Shown here one piece after another: positions 41,766 through 54,514 of a stretch of 64,000 nucleotides of DNA. The stretch lies in NCBI GenBank assembly GCA_025716815.1, contig JAIXMN010000001.1:1860001-1924000 (forward strand). Reading direction: 5' to 3'. The notes under the pieces are model-generated. The model did no database searches and had not been told where the DNA came from. It saw only the letters and a program-made list of their open reading frames with translations. A program made the translations under genes and the position numbers. Origin of the DNA: Dichotomocladium elegans. Its lineage: Eukaryota; Mucoromycota; Mucoromycetes; Mucorales; Lichtheimiaceae. The first letter of the stretch is position 1, and each line of letters opens with the position of its first letter.

Positions 41766-43523
41766 TTTCGATTACCAGATCATGTAATAGTTACCCATTG
41801 GAAAAATAAAAAAGTATTCTGGTATATTGATCGTGTGTGTGTGTGTGTTTTAAACAAAGATGTTGGAACTTCGTGCCGGATGTTCGTGTAAGAGAAAACT
41901 GTGGCGGCTCAACCTAGGTCATGAAAGAAACAGCAAACGGATGGCGGTGGTGGGAACAAAATGGATAACAGGAATGAGCGCAACGGCGTTACATTGGCTG
42001 AAGGGCTTGTATCTGAATGACACCAGAAACAACGGGCTCTAGTCAAAATAAACTTCGAGGAGACCTCCCTGCATGAGGCTGTCAAATTGGAGGCTCAACC
42101 CCGGAGGAAGCTAATATCCTTTGGAGCCTTGTTCCTGGGACCTCGTGGTTCCATGGTTACTGAGAGCGTCGTGTCTACGTACTACGATATTGAACATTAG
42201 ATCTCAACCAATACCTCAGAGCTGCTTTAATTTTCCAAAATAAATTGCGTATACAAGATAAAATAATGCCGCATAAAACTATATGAAATTGTCGTATCAA
42301 CAGGTAAAAAGATTTCGGTAGTCAACATAAACCATTTTGACTCACCAACCCGGCTCACTCCAGGCATATCCAGGTGTGGACATGGCGATAACCATGGTGG
42401 TACGTCAGGAGGAGCGGCAGGAGCAAGGACAGGCAATTTCCAGAAAAAAAAAACGGCAATAGGACGCCAGAAGCAATGGCGGGCACGAAACCGACGAAGG
42501 GCGGGGAGCATCAGCAAAATTGCATCAGTTGAGCGCGGGGAAAAAAGGACGGCGACAACAAAAAAGAAAGAGAGCGCCTGGGGAGGAACCAGCGCCGACG
42601 CGTCGACAGAGATAGGCAACAGGCAATACAAGACGCAAAAAAATACATAGAGAGGAAGGACCTGCCTGAACACAGCCAAGCCGCGCGCCACCCCCCCCCA
42701 CCGAATGATGCGATTCCGTTTTGATCTCTCTTTCATGGCTCATCAAGTACGGGCACGATCGGTCAACTTACAAAACCAGAAGCTGCTAGACTCGATATAA
42801 ATATTTATTATCTTTCGCCGTGTATGAGACATTTGCTTGGTCATCACGCGTAAAGATTTATGGACAAACGCGGCTTTTATTTTGAGATCTTGCGACTCCA
42901 GAACTGTTAGGACGCGCCTTCAATTTTGGAAAACGGTGTATACCATACAGGTTCTAGGAAGAGAGGATGCGGATCATCGGAAAATCTTCTCTCCTTCCCG
43001 AGGTTACTGAAATATTGTCCTGGCCCTCAGTTTTTGTTAAATATGCTACTTTTCTGGTCAGGATGTAGAGCATCCAAAATTCTGCTAATATCTTCTTTTC
43101 GATGTACAGAAAAATATCAACCTGTTACAGTATCTTAACCGGGATGGGGGCAGGAATGTACATCTCCTTATGATGTCACAATAAGCACTTGATTTAGCTC
43201 GCTTTGTGTGGAAATGGGACTCTTTATATCGTGAGTATGGCGTGCTCCATTCTCGTGATGTTATTCATGAAAGGATTAATGAGCGTGAAACGCTACACTC
43301 CTCCTCACACATCACGATAAAATGAAATCGAGCTCTCTTCTCATGTTTATATGTTTATTGGCATAGAAAAACGAGAGAGTAGGGGCAGATACAATATACA
43401 ATGTGAAAGAGAGTTGGGGGATATTACAAGCGATGCGATAGAAGGAGAGTAACATGGATTAGTACCAGAGAATGCATGGTGGGAAATGAAAAAATAACAT
43501 GGAGAAAGAAGCAGAAAAGGTAT
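41766..43523. other. Intergenic region with (GT)n tract
   Basis: No gene recognised in about 1.75 kb between convergent ATG14 and SKT5 genes. A (GT)n run lies at about 41833-41848. The minus-strand frame 42227-42736 has no domain and runs through homopolymers, so it is not accepted. Confidence 0.6.
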
Positions 43524-45695
43524 CTAGACAAAATTGGCGACAGGGGAAGGAAGCGGTGGGGGTGTTTCCCTCTTGGAGGTGCCCATGAGACCTTTTTTGG
43601 CACGCATGAAGAGGCTGTTACTGCGCATAGGTGTCATCGGTGGAGAAAATGGTGTTGGTGATGCTAGTATGGAACTGGATGGTTTCTTGGGCTTAGTCAT
43701 TGGGGATGATGCTGATGGCGACGTTGCGCCCGTAGCCTTGGGACTGCTGCCGTGATAGTGCGCAGGGACCTGGCGAAGACGAGCAGCGGCTCGCTTTTCA
43801 CCCTTTTGAGCAGCAAGAGTATACCACTGGATAGCTTGTTCAATGTCCTGGTGAGCAACGCCGATTCCGACCTCGCAAAAATATCCGACTGCGTATTGCG
43901 CTTTGGGCAATCCTTTTACTGCGGCGCGGTGTGCCCAAGCAAAGGCCTGATCTTCCGAGGGTTCCAAGGATGGAGTGCCCATGAGATAGCACGCCGCCAG
44001 CGCAAAGGAGGCTTCGGTGTGGCCCTGGTCCGCAGCAATGGTGTAATAGGCGATGCTCATGTCCAGATTGATATCGCAACCGAGATGACCATGCTCATAA
44101 CTCTCACCTAGACGAAAGGCAGATGGTGCGTAACCCAATGCGGCGGCCTCGTTGTACAGATCAATGGCATACGCGGGGTCTGCAAAGATAATGTTCTCAA
44201 ACCCCTTTTCGTGCAAGACGGCCAGTTCATGCAGTGCATGCGGGTACTGGCGAGTGGCGGCCTCCGCCGAGCGCTTGAGCCACTTGTGACCGTCACGCAG
44301 ACTGCGAGTTATGCCTAGCTCGCCATTCATCTCGGCTAGGCCGAGACGATACATGGCACCCGGGTGATTGAGCGCGGCCGCTTTGCTAGATGGGGGAGGG
44401 TCAAGTCAGCCATTGAAAGGGCGGGAACCAAATCAAAACTGCGGTGTTGCACAGGATGGGACATTACCGGTAGTACTGTGCTGCTTTAGCCTTGTCGCGC
44501 CGTGTTCCGAGCCCATCTTCATAGCACCGCGCAGTACTATAAAGAGAAACACGCTGTTATTAATATCTTCCTGACCAAACCCAGTCATCCAGTCCTTATC
44601 CAAATCCGTGGGACCTTCCTCCTTTCACGTCTCATCCATAATTCCGCGTCCCAAATATACACAAAAGGTGCATGTGTGGAACGTGGACAGAGACAGAGAG
44701 ACAGCCAATACATAGAGGAATGGAAAGATCCCCTTTTCATTGTGTACATCTCCTCCCCGCGAAACTTACCGAAACGCAGCATCGGGATGGTGATGTTTGG
44801 CAGCCCGGACAAAGAGAGGGAAAGCTTTATCGAATTCATATTTTTCGCCCTGAGATTTGTGTAAGAGGCCCGAGGCGTACATGTTGGCCAAGTAGTACTG
44901 GGCCTCGGCATGGCCTCGCATCGCAACCTGCTTGAGCAGTTTCTCCGCCTCCATGAGATACTCAAAGGATGAGTCACGTTTCGCATGAGGCTCGACACCA
45001 TAAGGAGCAGTAATTGAATCATGGTCCTCATTGGTCGTATTGTCCTGCACCGATTCAGACATTGTTTCGTTTTGTAGTAGTTGTTGTTGTTGTTGCTGCT
45101 GTTGTTGCTGCTGCTGCTTGGCAGCTTCGACAAGAAAGATGGCAAAGTCACATTGAAAGTCTGGATTGTTTGTCTTTTTGGCGTTTTCTCTGTACATGTC
45201 GATGGTCCGATCGTACGAAAGCAGAGCAGCTTTCGAGCCAGGCTTCAGATGGGAATGATCGAGCAAAAGCTGAAGATCGTTCGAGTTAATACTACTTGCG
45301 CTGCTGCTGCTTCTGCGATTTGATATCGATTGCAAAGACGCGGTTGAAGGATTTGGGACAGTGTCACTATTTGGATGGTGGGACGGCGGCATACTTGCGG
45401 GCCTAACGCTGGTCTTATGAGCAAGCTGTTGCTGCTGCTGCTGCTGCTGTTGCTTGTCAGGAGGTGGGTTGCTAATGGCAGTTACAGACGCTGGAGCTGG
45501 TGGCGAGGATACACGTTGTTTTTCATACTTGCGTCGGGGCAGGGGTGTCGGTCCTTCAGATGGAGGCGACACAGCAGAAGGCCTGCGCGTTTCCTGCAGG
45601 CGCTGGTGCCACTGTCGGGTTTTTGGAGGCGGCGTAGGAGGCGGCGGTGTTGTGGTGTTGTACAGGCTCACTCTTCGCTTAATGTCTTTTAACAT
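43524..45695 (-). CDS. Sel1-repeat protein, Skt5/Chs4-type chitin synthase activator
   Basis: Skt5/Chs4 recruits and activates class IV chitin synthase at the plasma membrane. Start ATG 45695 (MLKDIKRRVSLY). The N-terminal 200 residues are low-complexity: Pro-rich, with two polyQ tracts (near 45455-45430 and 45115-45080, CAG/CAA codons). Six or more Sel1 repeats follow: AEAQYYLANMYASG, ARCYEDGLGTRRDKAKAAQYY (a short middle exon at about 44537-44470), GAMYRLGLAEMNGEL, ALHELAVLHEKG, APSAFRLGESYEHG, ASFALAACYLMG and AQYAVGYFCEVG. The Ser/Pro-rich tail ends at 43524. Exons join at 44770 and near 44470/44386 in frame. No C-terminal CaaX box is visible in my reading, unlike yeast Skt5. Confidence 0.88.
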
Positions 45696-47305
45696 GTTGT
45701 GTATCCTGGGATGAGTGGTGTTGGGAAGGTCGTAGCTTTTTTTCAACTCGGTTTATATGGAAGCTTTAATTATGAGAGAATGGGCGGGATGAAAAAAGAG
45801 GGATTTGCCTGGTAGTAAAGATGGGAAGAAAGAGGAGAGAAAGGGCTGGGATGGCAAGAGGTTCCATATTTATCCTCCTTCATCGATGAACATCTCGTTT
45901 TCCAAGCAGTTGACCGTTTTTGGTAGAGCTGCTCCAAACGAAATTATGTGCAACGCGACTTTAGTTGGGATGCAATCCGCAAGACCAAAAAGACCTGCCA
46001 CTGGTTGTGTAGCAATAATGCAGATGGCATCACAACGACAGCATCATTATTATCGTTATTATTCTCGCTCCCCAGCCTTCTTTCCAAATAAAATGTGTAC
46101 GAGAATAAAGCCAACAGGTATTAAAATGCATCAGAATCTCCTTGATGTCCTAACAAAATCGAAACAAACAACTACTGTATTTTCAAATGGCCGCCATTCA
46201 TCTGGACTATTACCAAGCACTGCTGAGCAGCTGGCTTTTCGTTTTTTTTTTGTTTAGTCCGAGACTGCGCGTAGAGTCGGAGACGGTACGAAAGGCTAGA
46301 ATGTGCGTTAGGGCAGTGCTGCGCTTGGAATATACAGCCTAATTGACATCATTTTTTCTCTCTTACCAGGGAAAAGTCTCCCCTTGGGAAATGCTCTCCC
46401 CCCCACCGATCTCCCCCAACTTTCTGTTTTGTTGTCATCATATGCTTCACGAGTGAATGGCCAATTTTAAACCTCTCCATATGCCTATGCTCTCGAGCCA
46501 TTCTGTACTGCTGTAGTCCTCTGCGCCCATTGTTTCGTATCACATATCTAAAACAAACACTCGACCACTGCTGACGGTACAGGACGCAAATAAGAGCAAT
46601 ACTTTGCTTACATCGTCTTTCAATCGACCGCTGCAGGACGTTTTTATCTCACGACAGAGGAATTTTATAAGGCATAGGCCACGCGGTGTTTACATATTAC
46701 AGCCGAAACACTGTCTACCGCGCAAGTGGAAGATCTATTTGGTGGCCTACATTCCCTCAGCCCGTTTAAATGAGAGAGTGTGTGTGGGGGGGTGTCTGTT
46801 GCCGAGCCCTATCAGGTGTACCGTAAATTCGGAGTGGTCACCCTGATCAACCGATACCTCTGTATCCATGTCATTCCATGTTCTATTCATTGATATTTGA
46901 AGCATTTTAATGGTTTGAGGGTTTCGGGAAACTCCTCCGATACGTAGCATGGCACGAGTTTATGTGCACATCATGTGGCACATATCACCCAATTCCTGGA
47001 TGTTCGAATTAATAATTTGCATCCATGTAAAGCATATGTGATGGTTGGTCCAGTAAGGAAATAGTGCATTTGATGAAAGACGATAGCTTCTTGTCTTACT
47101 CGTTCCCCAGTTGAGAGATGCTTGCTAATATGTATGTACAATCAATTTATGCATGGTGAACTTTTGCTTAGGACTGCTTTCCGTAGGATTGGTCCCTCGA
47201 ATGAATCTTCACTGATTTTTTTAGCCATTGCATCGATTCCCACCTTGTAAATGATCTGATATTCGACTTACCGGCAGATGGCTACTGCCGCTAGTGAAAG
47301 GTACG
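45696..47305. other. Intergenic region
   Basis: About 1.6 kb upstream of the Skt5-like gene with no supported gene. A 150-codon plus-strand frame at 45805-46257 has no recognisable domain and overlaps the promoter. Nothing else was seen. Confidence 0.55.
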
Positions 47306-47911
47306 TTATCTCGTTGACGTGATTTCTAGTACATCGGTATATATATATGTATGGATATTAACAAACAGACAACCGAACATATGCGAAAATATTACTCTGA
47401 TTCGACTGATGACAACCGTAGTCATAAATATGATAAAAAGGAACCCGGCAAACTTGAGCGATTTATTTGATAGGCGTCGTGGAAATGTGCCGGTATCTCC
47501 ATTTTCCCGATATAGCAGACCTTGTGCAATAGCTTCCTCACGTGAATTGACGGCGTTTGCTCTATCATACCAAGGTATTTGATGACCGATAGCCATCGCC
47601 TCATCCAAGGCCCTGCCAATTTTATCGACTTTGTAATCATCATCATTGCAGCAGAAGGCGGGATCATTATGGTCTTGTCGAGGTATCTCTGGCTGTACTT
47701 GATCATCGCTGTTGCTTTTGGTTAAGAAGCTGGTACTACCGGTAATTGCTGGTATGCTCAGGTTTTCTTTTTGTTGCTCAGGTACTGCAGCTTCGGGCTC
47801 AGCAAAGAGCCCCTCGTTGTCGTTTTCCTCGTCGTCGTCGTCGTCGTCGTCGTCATCAGCCCACGTGTCGTCATTAAGCTGCCGATCAAAAAGAATTTCT
47901 TCATCTGCCAT
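47306..47911 (-). CDS. Acidic protein with one C-terminal membrane segment, unknown
   Basis: Start ATG 47911 (MADEEILFDRQLNDDTW), a run of nine Asp residues (GTC-type repeat on the plus strand, 47826-47853), then a Glu/Gln-rich region. A conserved-looking segment (GRALDEAMAIGHQIPWYDRA, NSREEAIAQGLLYRENGDTG) precedes a hydrophobic helix (FAGFLFIIFMTTVVI). Such a layout suggests a tail-anchored protein facing the cytosol. The last 30 residues after the helix may be 3' UTR or a missed intron; the true end is uncertain. No family recognised. Confidence 0.6.
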   Translation of the reverse strand: MADEEILFDRQLNDDTWADDDDDDDDDEENDNEGLFAEPEAAVPEQQKENLSIPAITGSTSFLTKSNSDDQVQPEIPRQDHNDPAFCCNDDDYKVDKIGRALDEAMAIGHQIPWYDRANAVNSREEAIAQGLLYRENGDTGTFPRRLSNKSLKFAGFLFIIFMTTVVISRIRVIFSHMFGCLFVNIHTYIYTDVLEITSTR

Positions 47912-48417
47912 GGCTAAGATCGTAGCGTTGTGTGTTGCTGCTTGCGAATGAGGGATGGATAATTGCGCGTGCGTGTGTGAAAAAAAGGAAAAGAATAAAA
48001 TCGGCCACTAAGGGAAGAACCAGCAAACTGCTTGTTTTTTCGGGGTTGGAGAGAGCGCACGCACAGGTTGCACACCTCCCGGGAAGTTTAAAATACACTG
48101 CGCTGCATGAATCCAGCACGTCAGGGGATGGGGAGGGTGGGTGAGAAATGATGATGCGTAGCCGTAAATCAACGACACAAATGCCAAGATCTTCCCGGAT
48201 TTCCATGAATGGCTCAGCAGAGGGTGTCGACAAGTTCTTGACTGGGATACCAGGAATCGATGGCGCAGGGCATTTCCGACTTTGTGTTTGCTGGGTGGCT
48301 CAGCCAGTTCCGCCCCCCCCCAAAGCAAAAATACAAAGACCGAATTTCTGTGCCTTTTCCCCGCCCTTCGCTCTCTTCCTCCCCGTTTGGTCTCTTCCCC
48401 GGCTTTCTTTTGTATTA

Positions 48418-48418
<1 letters not shown>

Positions 48419-48446
<28 letters not shown>
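48419..48446. repeat. (CT)n microsatellite
   Basis: About twelve CT units in the 5' leader of the ADAM protease gene, 70 bp before its start codon. Confidence 0.85.
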
Positions 48447-48448
<2 letters not shown>

Positions 48449-48515
48449 TCGTCGAATAGCCTCATAGTTCAGTTTAATCGACCTTTTGTAAGAAGTAACC
48501 CAAGCACTGCGAAAT

Positions 48516-51500
48516 ATGACAGCAAGAGCAGCGAAAAAGAGAGGAGGGATCCTGGCCCTTTTCTTTTTTCTTTGCGTCGTGATATCGGTTTTCGTGTCAC
48601 CTTTAACCAAAGGTAAACTCGGACCCAAGGAAAGTAAATCATCATCCACTTTGACGCACTACCTGCATATGCTTAGCCCACAGCATTGACAATAAACGAG
48701 TCAAGAGACTCGAGCCACTTATACCAGCGCGGGTCGATATTGCATCCCCGCGAACGCCGGGAGGGAATTCTTATACTAAACGTGATTTTGTCCTGATGTC
48801 TCCGGTCCCGACAACATCCATGATTGGATACGAGGATCTGATCCGAATCGTTGTCGAAGCCTATGATCAGACATTCTATCTCCACCTGCGCCCCAATACA
48901 GACCTCTTTCACCCGAATGCCGTCCTCAATATCAACGGCAAGGAGGAGCGACTGCGGCTACACGAGCTTCGGGTGTACAAAGGCCATGTTATAAGCGAGG
49001 AATTCACTGATCGCAGGTGGTTAGAGGATCAGGCGGGCGTGTGGCGAGGCAGCGAATATTATAACGGGGATGAAGACGGTCCCGGGGTACTCGGCTGGGC
49101 GCGAATCAATATTCGGACAGAGGAGGACGAGTAAGATGAGAAAGACCAAGAAGTGGAGGGATCTGTCCAAAAGACGACGGCTTTGCTGAAATACATAAAC
49201 AAAAAGGAATACCACACCGGTTTTCGAGGGTGTGTTTCAGGTAATGGGTGAGACGTACACCATCAAAGCTACCAAGCACTACCGGCTTGCAAAACGTGCC
49301 GAGGATGTAGATCCTGATGCACGCCACGATCACGCTCGAATGGTTGTATACCGCGATGTCGATACATTCCTGGCACCTCTTCACCGCCGCGAAGAGGATG
49401 GCACTGTCGAGATTGCTCAGTGCGGACTGGACAAGTTTTTGCTCGATCGCGCATCCTCAACGCCTCCCGTATGGCCACATGCATCTATGGATATCCTAGG
49501 AGCCATCCCGCATACAAACGGCAACGATGACGGCTTGTACTATATGCCTTTTAACGGTATCATACCACCGTCGTCATCTGAACTGTACTCTTCGTTGCAA
49601 AAACGAGCACCTCCCGCAGGCTGCCCAGCGACAAAGAAAAGTAAGTATCACTCACAAGATTGGCAAGGACCCGTAGCGCATGATCACTCATTTCTCTTCC
49701 TGCTTTTTTCTCTAGTCAACTATATGGGTGCAGGTATGTAAATTAACACCTGTTACTGACAGAGCTAATGGCCGCCAACCGATAATCTAACATTAACGTA
49801 GCCGCGGACTGTACCTATACAAAATACTATCAATCGTCAACGGCTGCACGCACACAAATCATCAATGATTTCAACGCGGTATCTGCACTCTATGAACGCT
49901 CTTTCAATATCCAGCTCGGCCTGATTAATATCACCATTATGGAGGGAAGTTGCCCCGCAACACCATCTCCTTCTACAGCTTGGAATCGTGATTGCTCCAC
50001 AAGCTATGGCATTGAGTCTCGCTTAAGTGACTTTAGTCAATGGCGAGGCACATTTAGCAGCGATGGTGCTGGACTCTGGCATCTTTTGACAGCCTGCGCG
50101 TTAGTTAATCTTTTTGGGAAAAAGGTGGAGGGGAAGAGAGAGGACAGAATAAGCTAAGAAAATGGAGCTGGATGCATATTATAGATCAGGACAAGATGTT
50201 GGACTTGCATCGGTGGGCACTCTCTGCCAAACGACAGCCCGACAATCTTCGTCAGGGTCCAACACGGATACAGGAGTATCTGCCATCAGTAAGGAATATT
50301 TTTACATATCGGCATGTTGCGTAGATCGAGACAGACCTAAGGCCCATGTAATTTAGCATTGGAAGAATGGTTGGTGGTTGCCCATGAGATTGGGCACAAC
50401 TTTGGTGCACAGCACGATTGCACAGCCCAGACTTGCCCCTGTACTCAAGGCTGTCAATGCTGTCCGCTCAGCTCAACTCAATGTGATGCGGGCGGCGCAT
50501 ATATTATGAATCCTTCCGCAAACACATCGTCCAAAGATTTTAGCCCCTGTACAATTAATCAAGTGTGCTCGCAGATCCCGAAACTGGGAACCTGTCTAGA
50601 AGGTATAATGCGATTCGTGCAGAAAACGAGAATATGCTTATCATAGAATGCGGATGCGCAACGCATATATATTAGACCCTGGGTCGCGTACCATAAAGAC
50701 ATTACAGATGTGTGGCAACGGAATCAAAGAGGATGGTGAAGATTGCGACACCGGCGGCGTAAACACTACCTGCTGCGACGGTGCAACCTGCAAGTTCATC
50801 AATAATGCCCGATGCGAGTAAGTTTCTTCTTCACTTTTCATGGGGGGGAGGGCGCATTTTAAGTGTATGTTATGCTTTTGTTCTATAATCTTACCTCACC
50901 TCTCCTAGTGATTCAACAGACCTTTGTTGCAGCGGATGTCAGCCGCGAGCAGCTGGATACGTGTGCCGACCCGCGGCATCGGAATGTGACGTTGAAGAGA
51001 CATGTCCAGGAGATTCTGGCAATTGCCCGGCTGACGTTCACAAAGAAAACGGCGCAAGCTGCAGTAATGGTAGACAGTGTGCCTCAGGCCAGTGCACCTC
51101 ACGCGACCAGCAGTGCAGAGAGCGCGGCATCGGCATGGATGTCACCGGTAGCTGCAGTGCTGCTGGGACGTCTTGCCAGGTCATTTGCTCGACGCGTGGT
51201 GGCGGCCTTAGCTGCACAGGCTTTAATGGATATTATGTGGATGGTACGCCCTGTGGCGTTGGCGGTACATGTCAGAAGGGAAAATGCAGCTTGGACAATT
51301 TCGGTAAGAAAGAGCTTGTTCTTCTCCACTCCACTTCCCTTCCCTTTTTTTTTTCTTTTGGCTTCTTGCCTAAGGCAATGTGATGAAATAGGCGAAAATG
51401 TGGGCAATTGGATCGAAAACCACAAGCAGATCGCCATCCCTGTCTTTATCCTGGTGGGCTTGCTGATTTTGTTCTGCATCATCCGCTGCCTGTTCTATGG

Positions 51501-51855
51501 TTGCTTTGGCTACGGACGCGGATACCGTTCGCTGGGCAACAAGGATGGCTATGTAATCACCACCGTCTCGAATGCACAGCCCCAACCTTATTATCCACCA
51601 CCTCCTCCACATCCTATACCACAGGGCTGGGTTGATCCTGCTGCATACAATGGTACACCCATGGCGCCTCCGCCCACGTACACACCTGGCCCAGCCGGGC
51701 CGGGACAGCCGCCGATGCCGATGACAGGTCAACAGGTGGCAGGTGCACGAGAAGCATACGAGATGAATCCTGCGTCAAGCTGGCGAGAGCCACCTTCGAG
51801 CACCCCTCCTGTACCACCTCACTCTCCAACAATGGGAGGAAAACCACCACATTAG
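48516..51855 (+). CDS. ADAM family zinc metalloprotease (protease-disintegrin-TM)
   Basis: A membrane-anchored metalloprotease. Start ATG 48516 with a signal peptide (ILALFFFLCVVISVFV). A prodomain spans to about 49620 (with a KRxP-type site, LQKRAPPAGC). The reprolysin catalytic domain begins ADCTYTKYYQSS near 49803 and contains the zinc motif HEIGHNFGAQHD at about 50386-50420, with a downstream Met-turn (AYIMNPS). A disintegrin-like Cys-rich region follows (CGNGIKEDGEDCDTG, DLCCSGCQPRAAGYVCRPAA, CPGDSGNCP), then a TM helix (IAIPVFILVGLLILFCII) near 51430-51490 and a Pro-rich cytoplasmic tail ending GGKPPH at 51855. All catalytic His and Glu residues are present. Several short introns; the frame is open throughout. 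Fungal ADAMs (ADM-B type) have this same order. Confidence 0.92.
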
Positions 51856-52080
51856 GAGTGATGTATCAACTGATTGCGTTTTCTATATTGTTTATACGGA
51901 ATAGAACATGTAGAAGAAAGAGAATGGGATGCATATATCTTTGTGCAATACAAGTGTATGGAAGTAGTAAAGAGAGAGAGAGAGGGGGGGTGTGCATGTT
52001 GGGAGAGGATATTATTTGAAAAAGCGAGAGCGAATCATCTATGTACATTTCTTTTTTTTTCCCTTTGGGTTCTTTTTTTT

Positions 52081-52880
52081 TTACTGGGTGTCAGCAACAA
52101 CACCGACTTGGGCAGGACGAAGGACTCGACCCTTGAGGGTATAGCCCATCTTTTGGACCACGAAGATCGTACCGGCCTCCTTGTCCGGCATGGGGGTCTG
52201 GAAGAGGGCCTGGTGCTTGTTGGGATTGAAGACGTGGCCTTCTGGGTTGTCCTGCTCGACACCATGGCGCTTGAGGGTCTTGACGAGTTCGGTCTCGGTC
52301 ATCGAGACACCGGTGTAGAGGTTCGAGATGTGGTCTGCGAGTTTGGCCGAGTCCTTGGCCAGCTCGGACGCAATAGCAGCCTCCTTGGTGCGGAGGTCGT
52401 TCGGTACAGCCGTCAGGGCCATGTTCAGAATGTCCACCGTGTCCAGCAAGTCCTTGGCGAACTTTTGGATGGCAAACTCATGGGCGGCCGCAATCTCCTT
52501 GCGAGTACGCTCACGGAGGTTCTCTTGGTCGGCCAGGCAGCGGATGTACGCATCCTTTTATATAAAATAAGACAATGTTCAACTTGCCACATTCCCTTTA
52601 TTTTATTCTTCTTTACCTGCAGTTCAGCAATCTTCTTGTCCTTCTCTGCAAGCAACTTGGTCATATCGTCCTTCTCAGAAGATGCACCAGCAGCCGCTTC
52701 GGACTCTTGCGCCTTCTTCTCTTCTTCAGTAGCAGCCTCAGTCTTCTTGTCAGCGCCATTCTCGGTAGCATATAAGCGGCGAGCTGCCATGGCGGCTGGC
52801 ACAGCTTGTCTATAAGCCGCGGTGACAGCTGAAGATTGCCGGACAGATCGGACGGCGGCGGTGCGGAATGTGGACAGCAT
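52081..52880 (-). CDS. MGE1: Mitochondrial GrpE, nucleotide exchange factor for Hsp70
   Basis: Stimulates ADP release from matrix Hsp70 (Ssc1) during protein import and folding. Start ATG 52880-52878; the N-terminus (MLSTFRTAAVRSVRQSSA) is a typical mitochondrial presequence. Two exons: the first to about 52618 carries an Ala/Glu-rich coiled coil, the second encodes the GrpE core (RCLADQENLRERTRKEIA, ILNMALTAVP) and the C-terminal beta domain with GYTLKGRVLRPAQVGV, the GrpE signature, ending TAA 52083-52081. Length about 240 residues, as usual. Confidence 0.94.
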
Positions 52881-53336
52881 TGTTATAAAGCCAAGTATTT
52901 TTTTGAGTGGCGTGTGTGTATGTGTGTGGGAGGGTTTTCCGGAAAATTGAAGAGAAGTTTCGAATATATACAAATCGTGACGGGCCTCAATTGTATTTGG
53001 GCCGCGCCTGGGGGGGGGGAGTGCAGGCGGAGCGGGGTGGGGCAGGGCGGGGCAATGCGCCGCTTGAATTAATGTATACCGTGACTTGCTCCTTGTCCCT
53101 CTCTCTCCAAAAAAAAAGGACGTGCCTAATCCATCATTTTGACAAGGAGCGAAGATAGAGACACAATGGGCAAATGCTGTATTCTACACTATTTTTGCCA
53201 AAAAGACCAAGCGCCCTACACCGACCCAGGTTCTTCTATAAGATAACCATTGTCATAGAAGCACTTTGCAAATTTGTACGAAGGAAAGGATAAATCATGC
53301 ATCTCATAATGTAATGAAAACGATATATTATTCCGT

Positions 53337-54134
53337 TCAGTTCTCTCCTTCGTCTTCATCATGCTGGCGGGAAGGGTTCAGGAGCTTGGCGGATGCTGCG
53401 CCATTAAAAATAGGTGAGTACTGCAACTCACGGACATAGATAGCCCCTTCTACCCATTGCATGAACCAAGTCCAGCCTAGGTGTCCACTTACATTGGGTA
53501 ATCTCTGCTTTCGTACGCAAAATGCCCTCTTTATCCGTAAAGTCGGTGTAGCGGAGTATGCCCTCAACATACACAAGATCGCTGTAACGCAAGTAAGCAA
53601 AGGGACGGTTCATCCGTGGGCTGTTGTTAATGCGTTTACCCCTTCTTAAACTTGGCAGGAAGCCAGTCAGCAGAGTTCCATGAAGTAATACGGTGCCACT
53701 GTGTGCGTCTGATAATATTGCCTGGTGAATGGTTTCCAAAAAAAAAAAAAATTGAGCGCGCACGTAGAAAAAAAGGAACTGTTTGCCTGTCTCTTGTACC
53801 TTCAGCATCCGGTCGTGTTTCTGACGTTGCCACAGTGTAGTTGACGACATTCTTGCCCTCCTTAAACTCAGTGACGACAGGGTCGGCACCAATACGACCG
53901 ATAAGCTGGATTTTGTTCACTACATGGACATAATCAAAAGTTCCTCAGGTCAGTGCTTGTTTTGCTGAGAGGAGAAAGGAACGGGGTAAGCGTCGTACAG
54001 TAAGCACGGTTGGCGGTCGATGAGAACGCCTAGAAGAAGGAAGGTGAGATGAGCGACGCTAATGCGAGGAGAGATCGGTTTCTTACTCGGACGTAGCGTG
54101 TGGACAACAAAGCAGGGCGAGTAAGACTTGACAT
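53337..54134 (-). CDS. RIM1: Mitochondrial single-stranded DNA-binding protein
   Basis: Binds single-stranded mtDNA during replication; OB fold of the bacterial SSB family. Start ATG 54134 with presequence MSSLTRPALLSTRYVR, then AFSSTANRAY. Splicing at Y|L gives LNKIQLIGRIGADPVVTEF, the SSB N-terminal strand. Further exons give NYTVATSETR, WHRITSWNSADWL (core), YVEGILRYTDFTDKEG and a short acidic tail ending GEN at TGA 53339-53337. Four or five short introns. The tail lacks the bacterial DDDIPF tip but is acidic (HDEDEGEN). Confidence 0.92.
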
Positions 54135-54514
54135 AGTTTGATAGGAAAGGGAAGAGGTAGGGAAAAAGAAATCAGGCCGACGCGCGTGTGCTGTATGCTA
54201 TTATTAAAACAAACACGGTCGCGTGACTGGGATATGTACCGGAAGAACCGTCTCCCGAAGTCGTCTCCTTTCGCGTTCAGGTAAGGAAAAAAAAAAAAAC
54301 TAGACTGGATCAAACTAGACACCAAGTGCTACTATTGCTGGGTGAGGAGCAATAATTGGAATGAAGGAGAGCTTAAAAATTGGGACAAAAGGAAGGCGGA
54401 AGGCCGAACAAAAGGGGGGGTCCAATTTTTAGTCATAGCAATGAAAGGTGCAGTCGATAACTATTGGAAGCCGCATCAATTGGGTTGACACGTTTTATGT
54501 TCAAGAAGAAAAAG

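Noticed and set aside
42227..42736. 169-codon minus-strand frame with hydrophobic segments
   Set aside because: Runs through A/C homopolymers, no recognised domain, no splice-supported extension; treated as intergenic.
45805..46257. 150-codon plus-strand frame upstream of the Skt5-like gene
   Set aside because: No domain, lies in the promoter of a well-supported gene and ends in a T-rich run.
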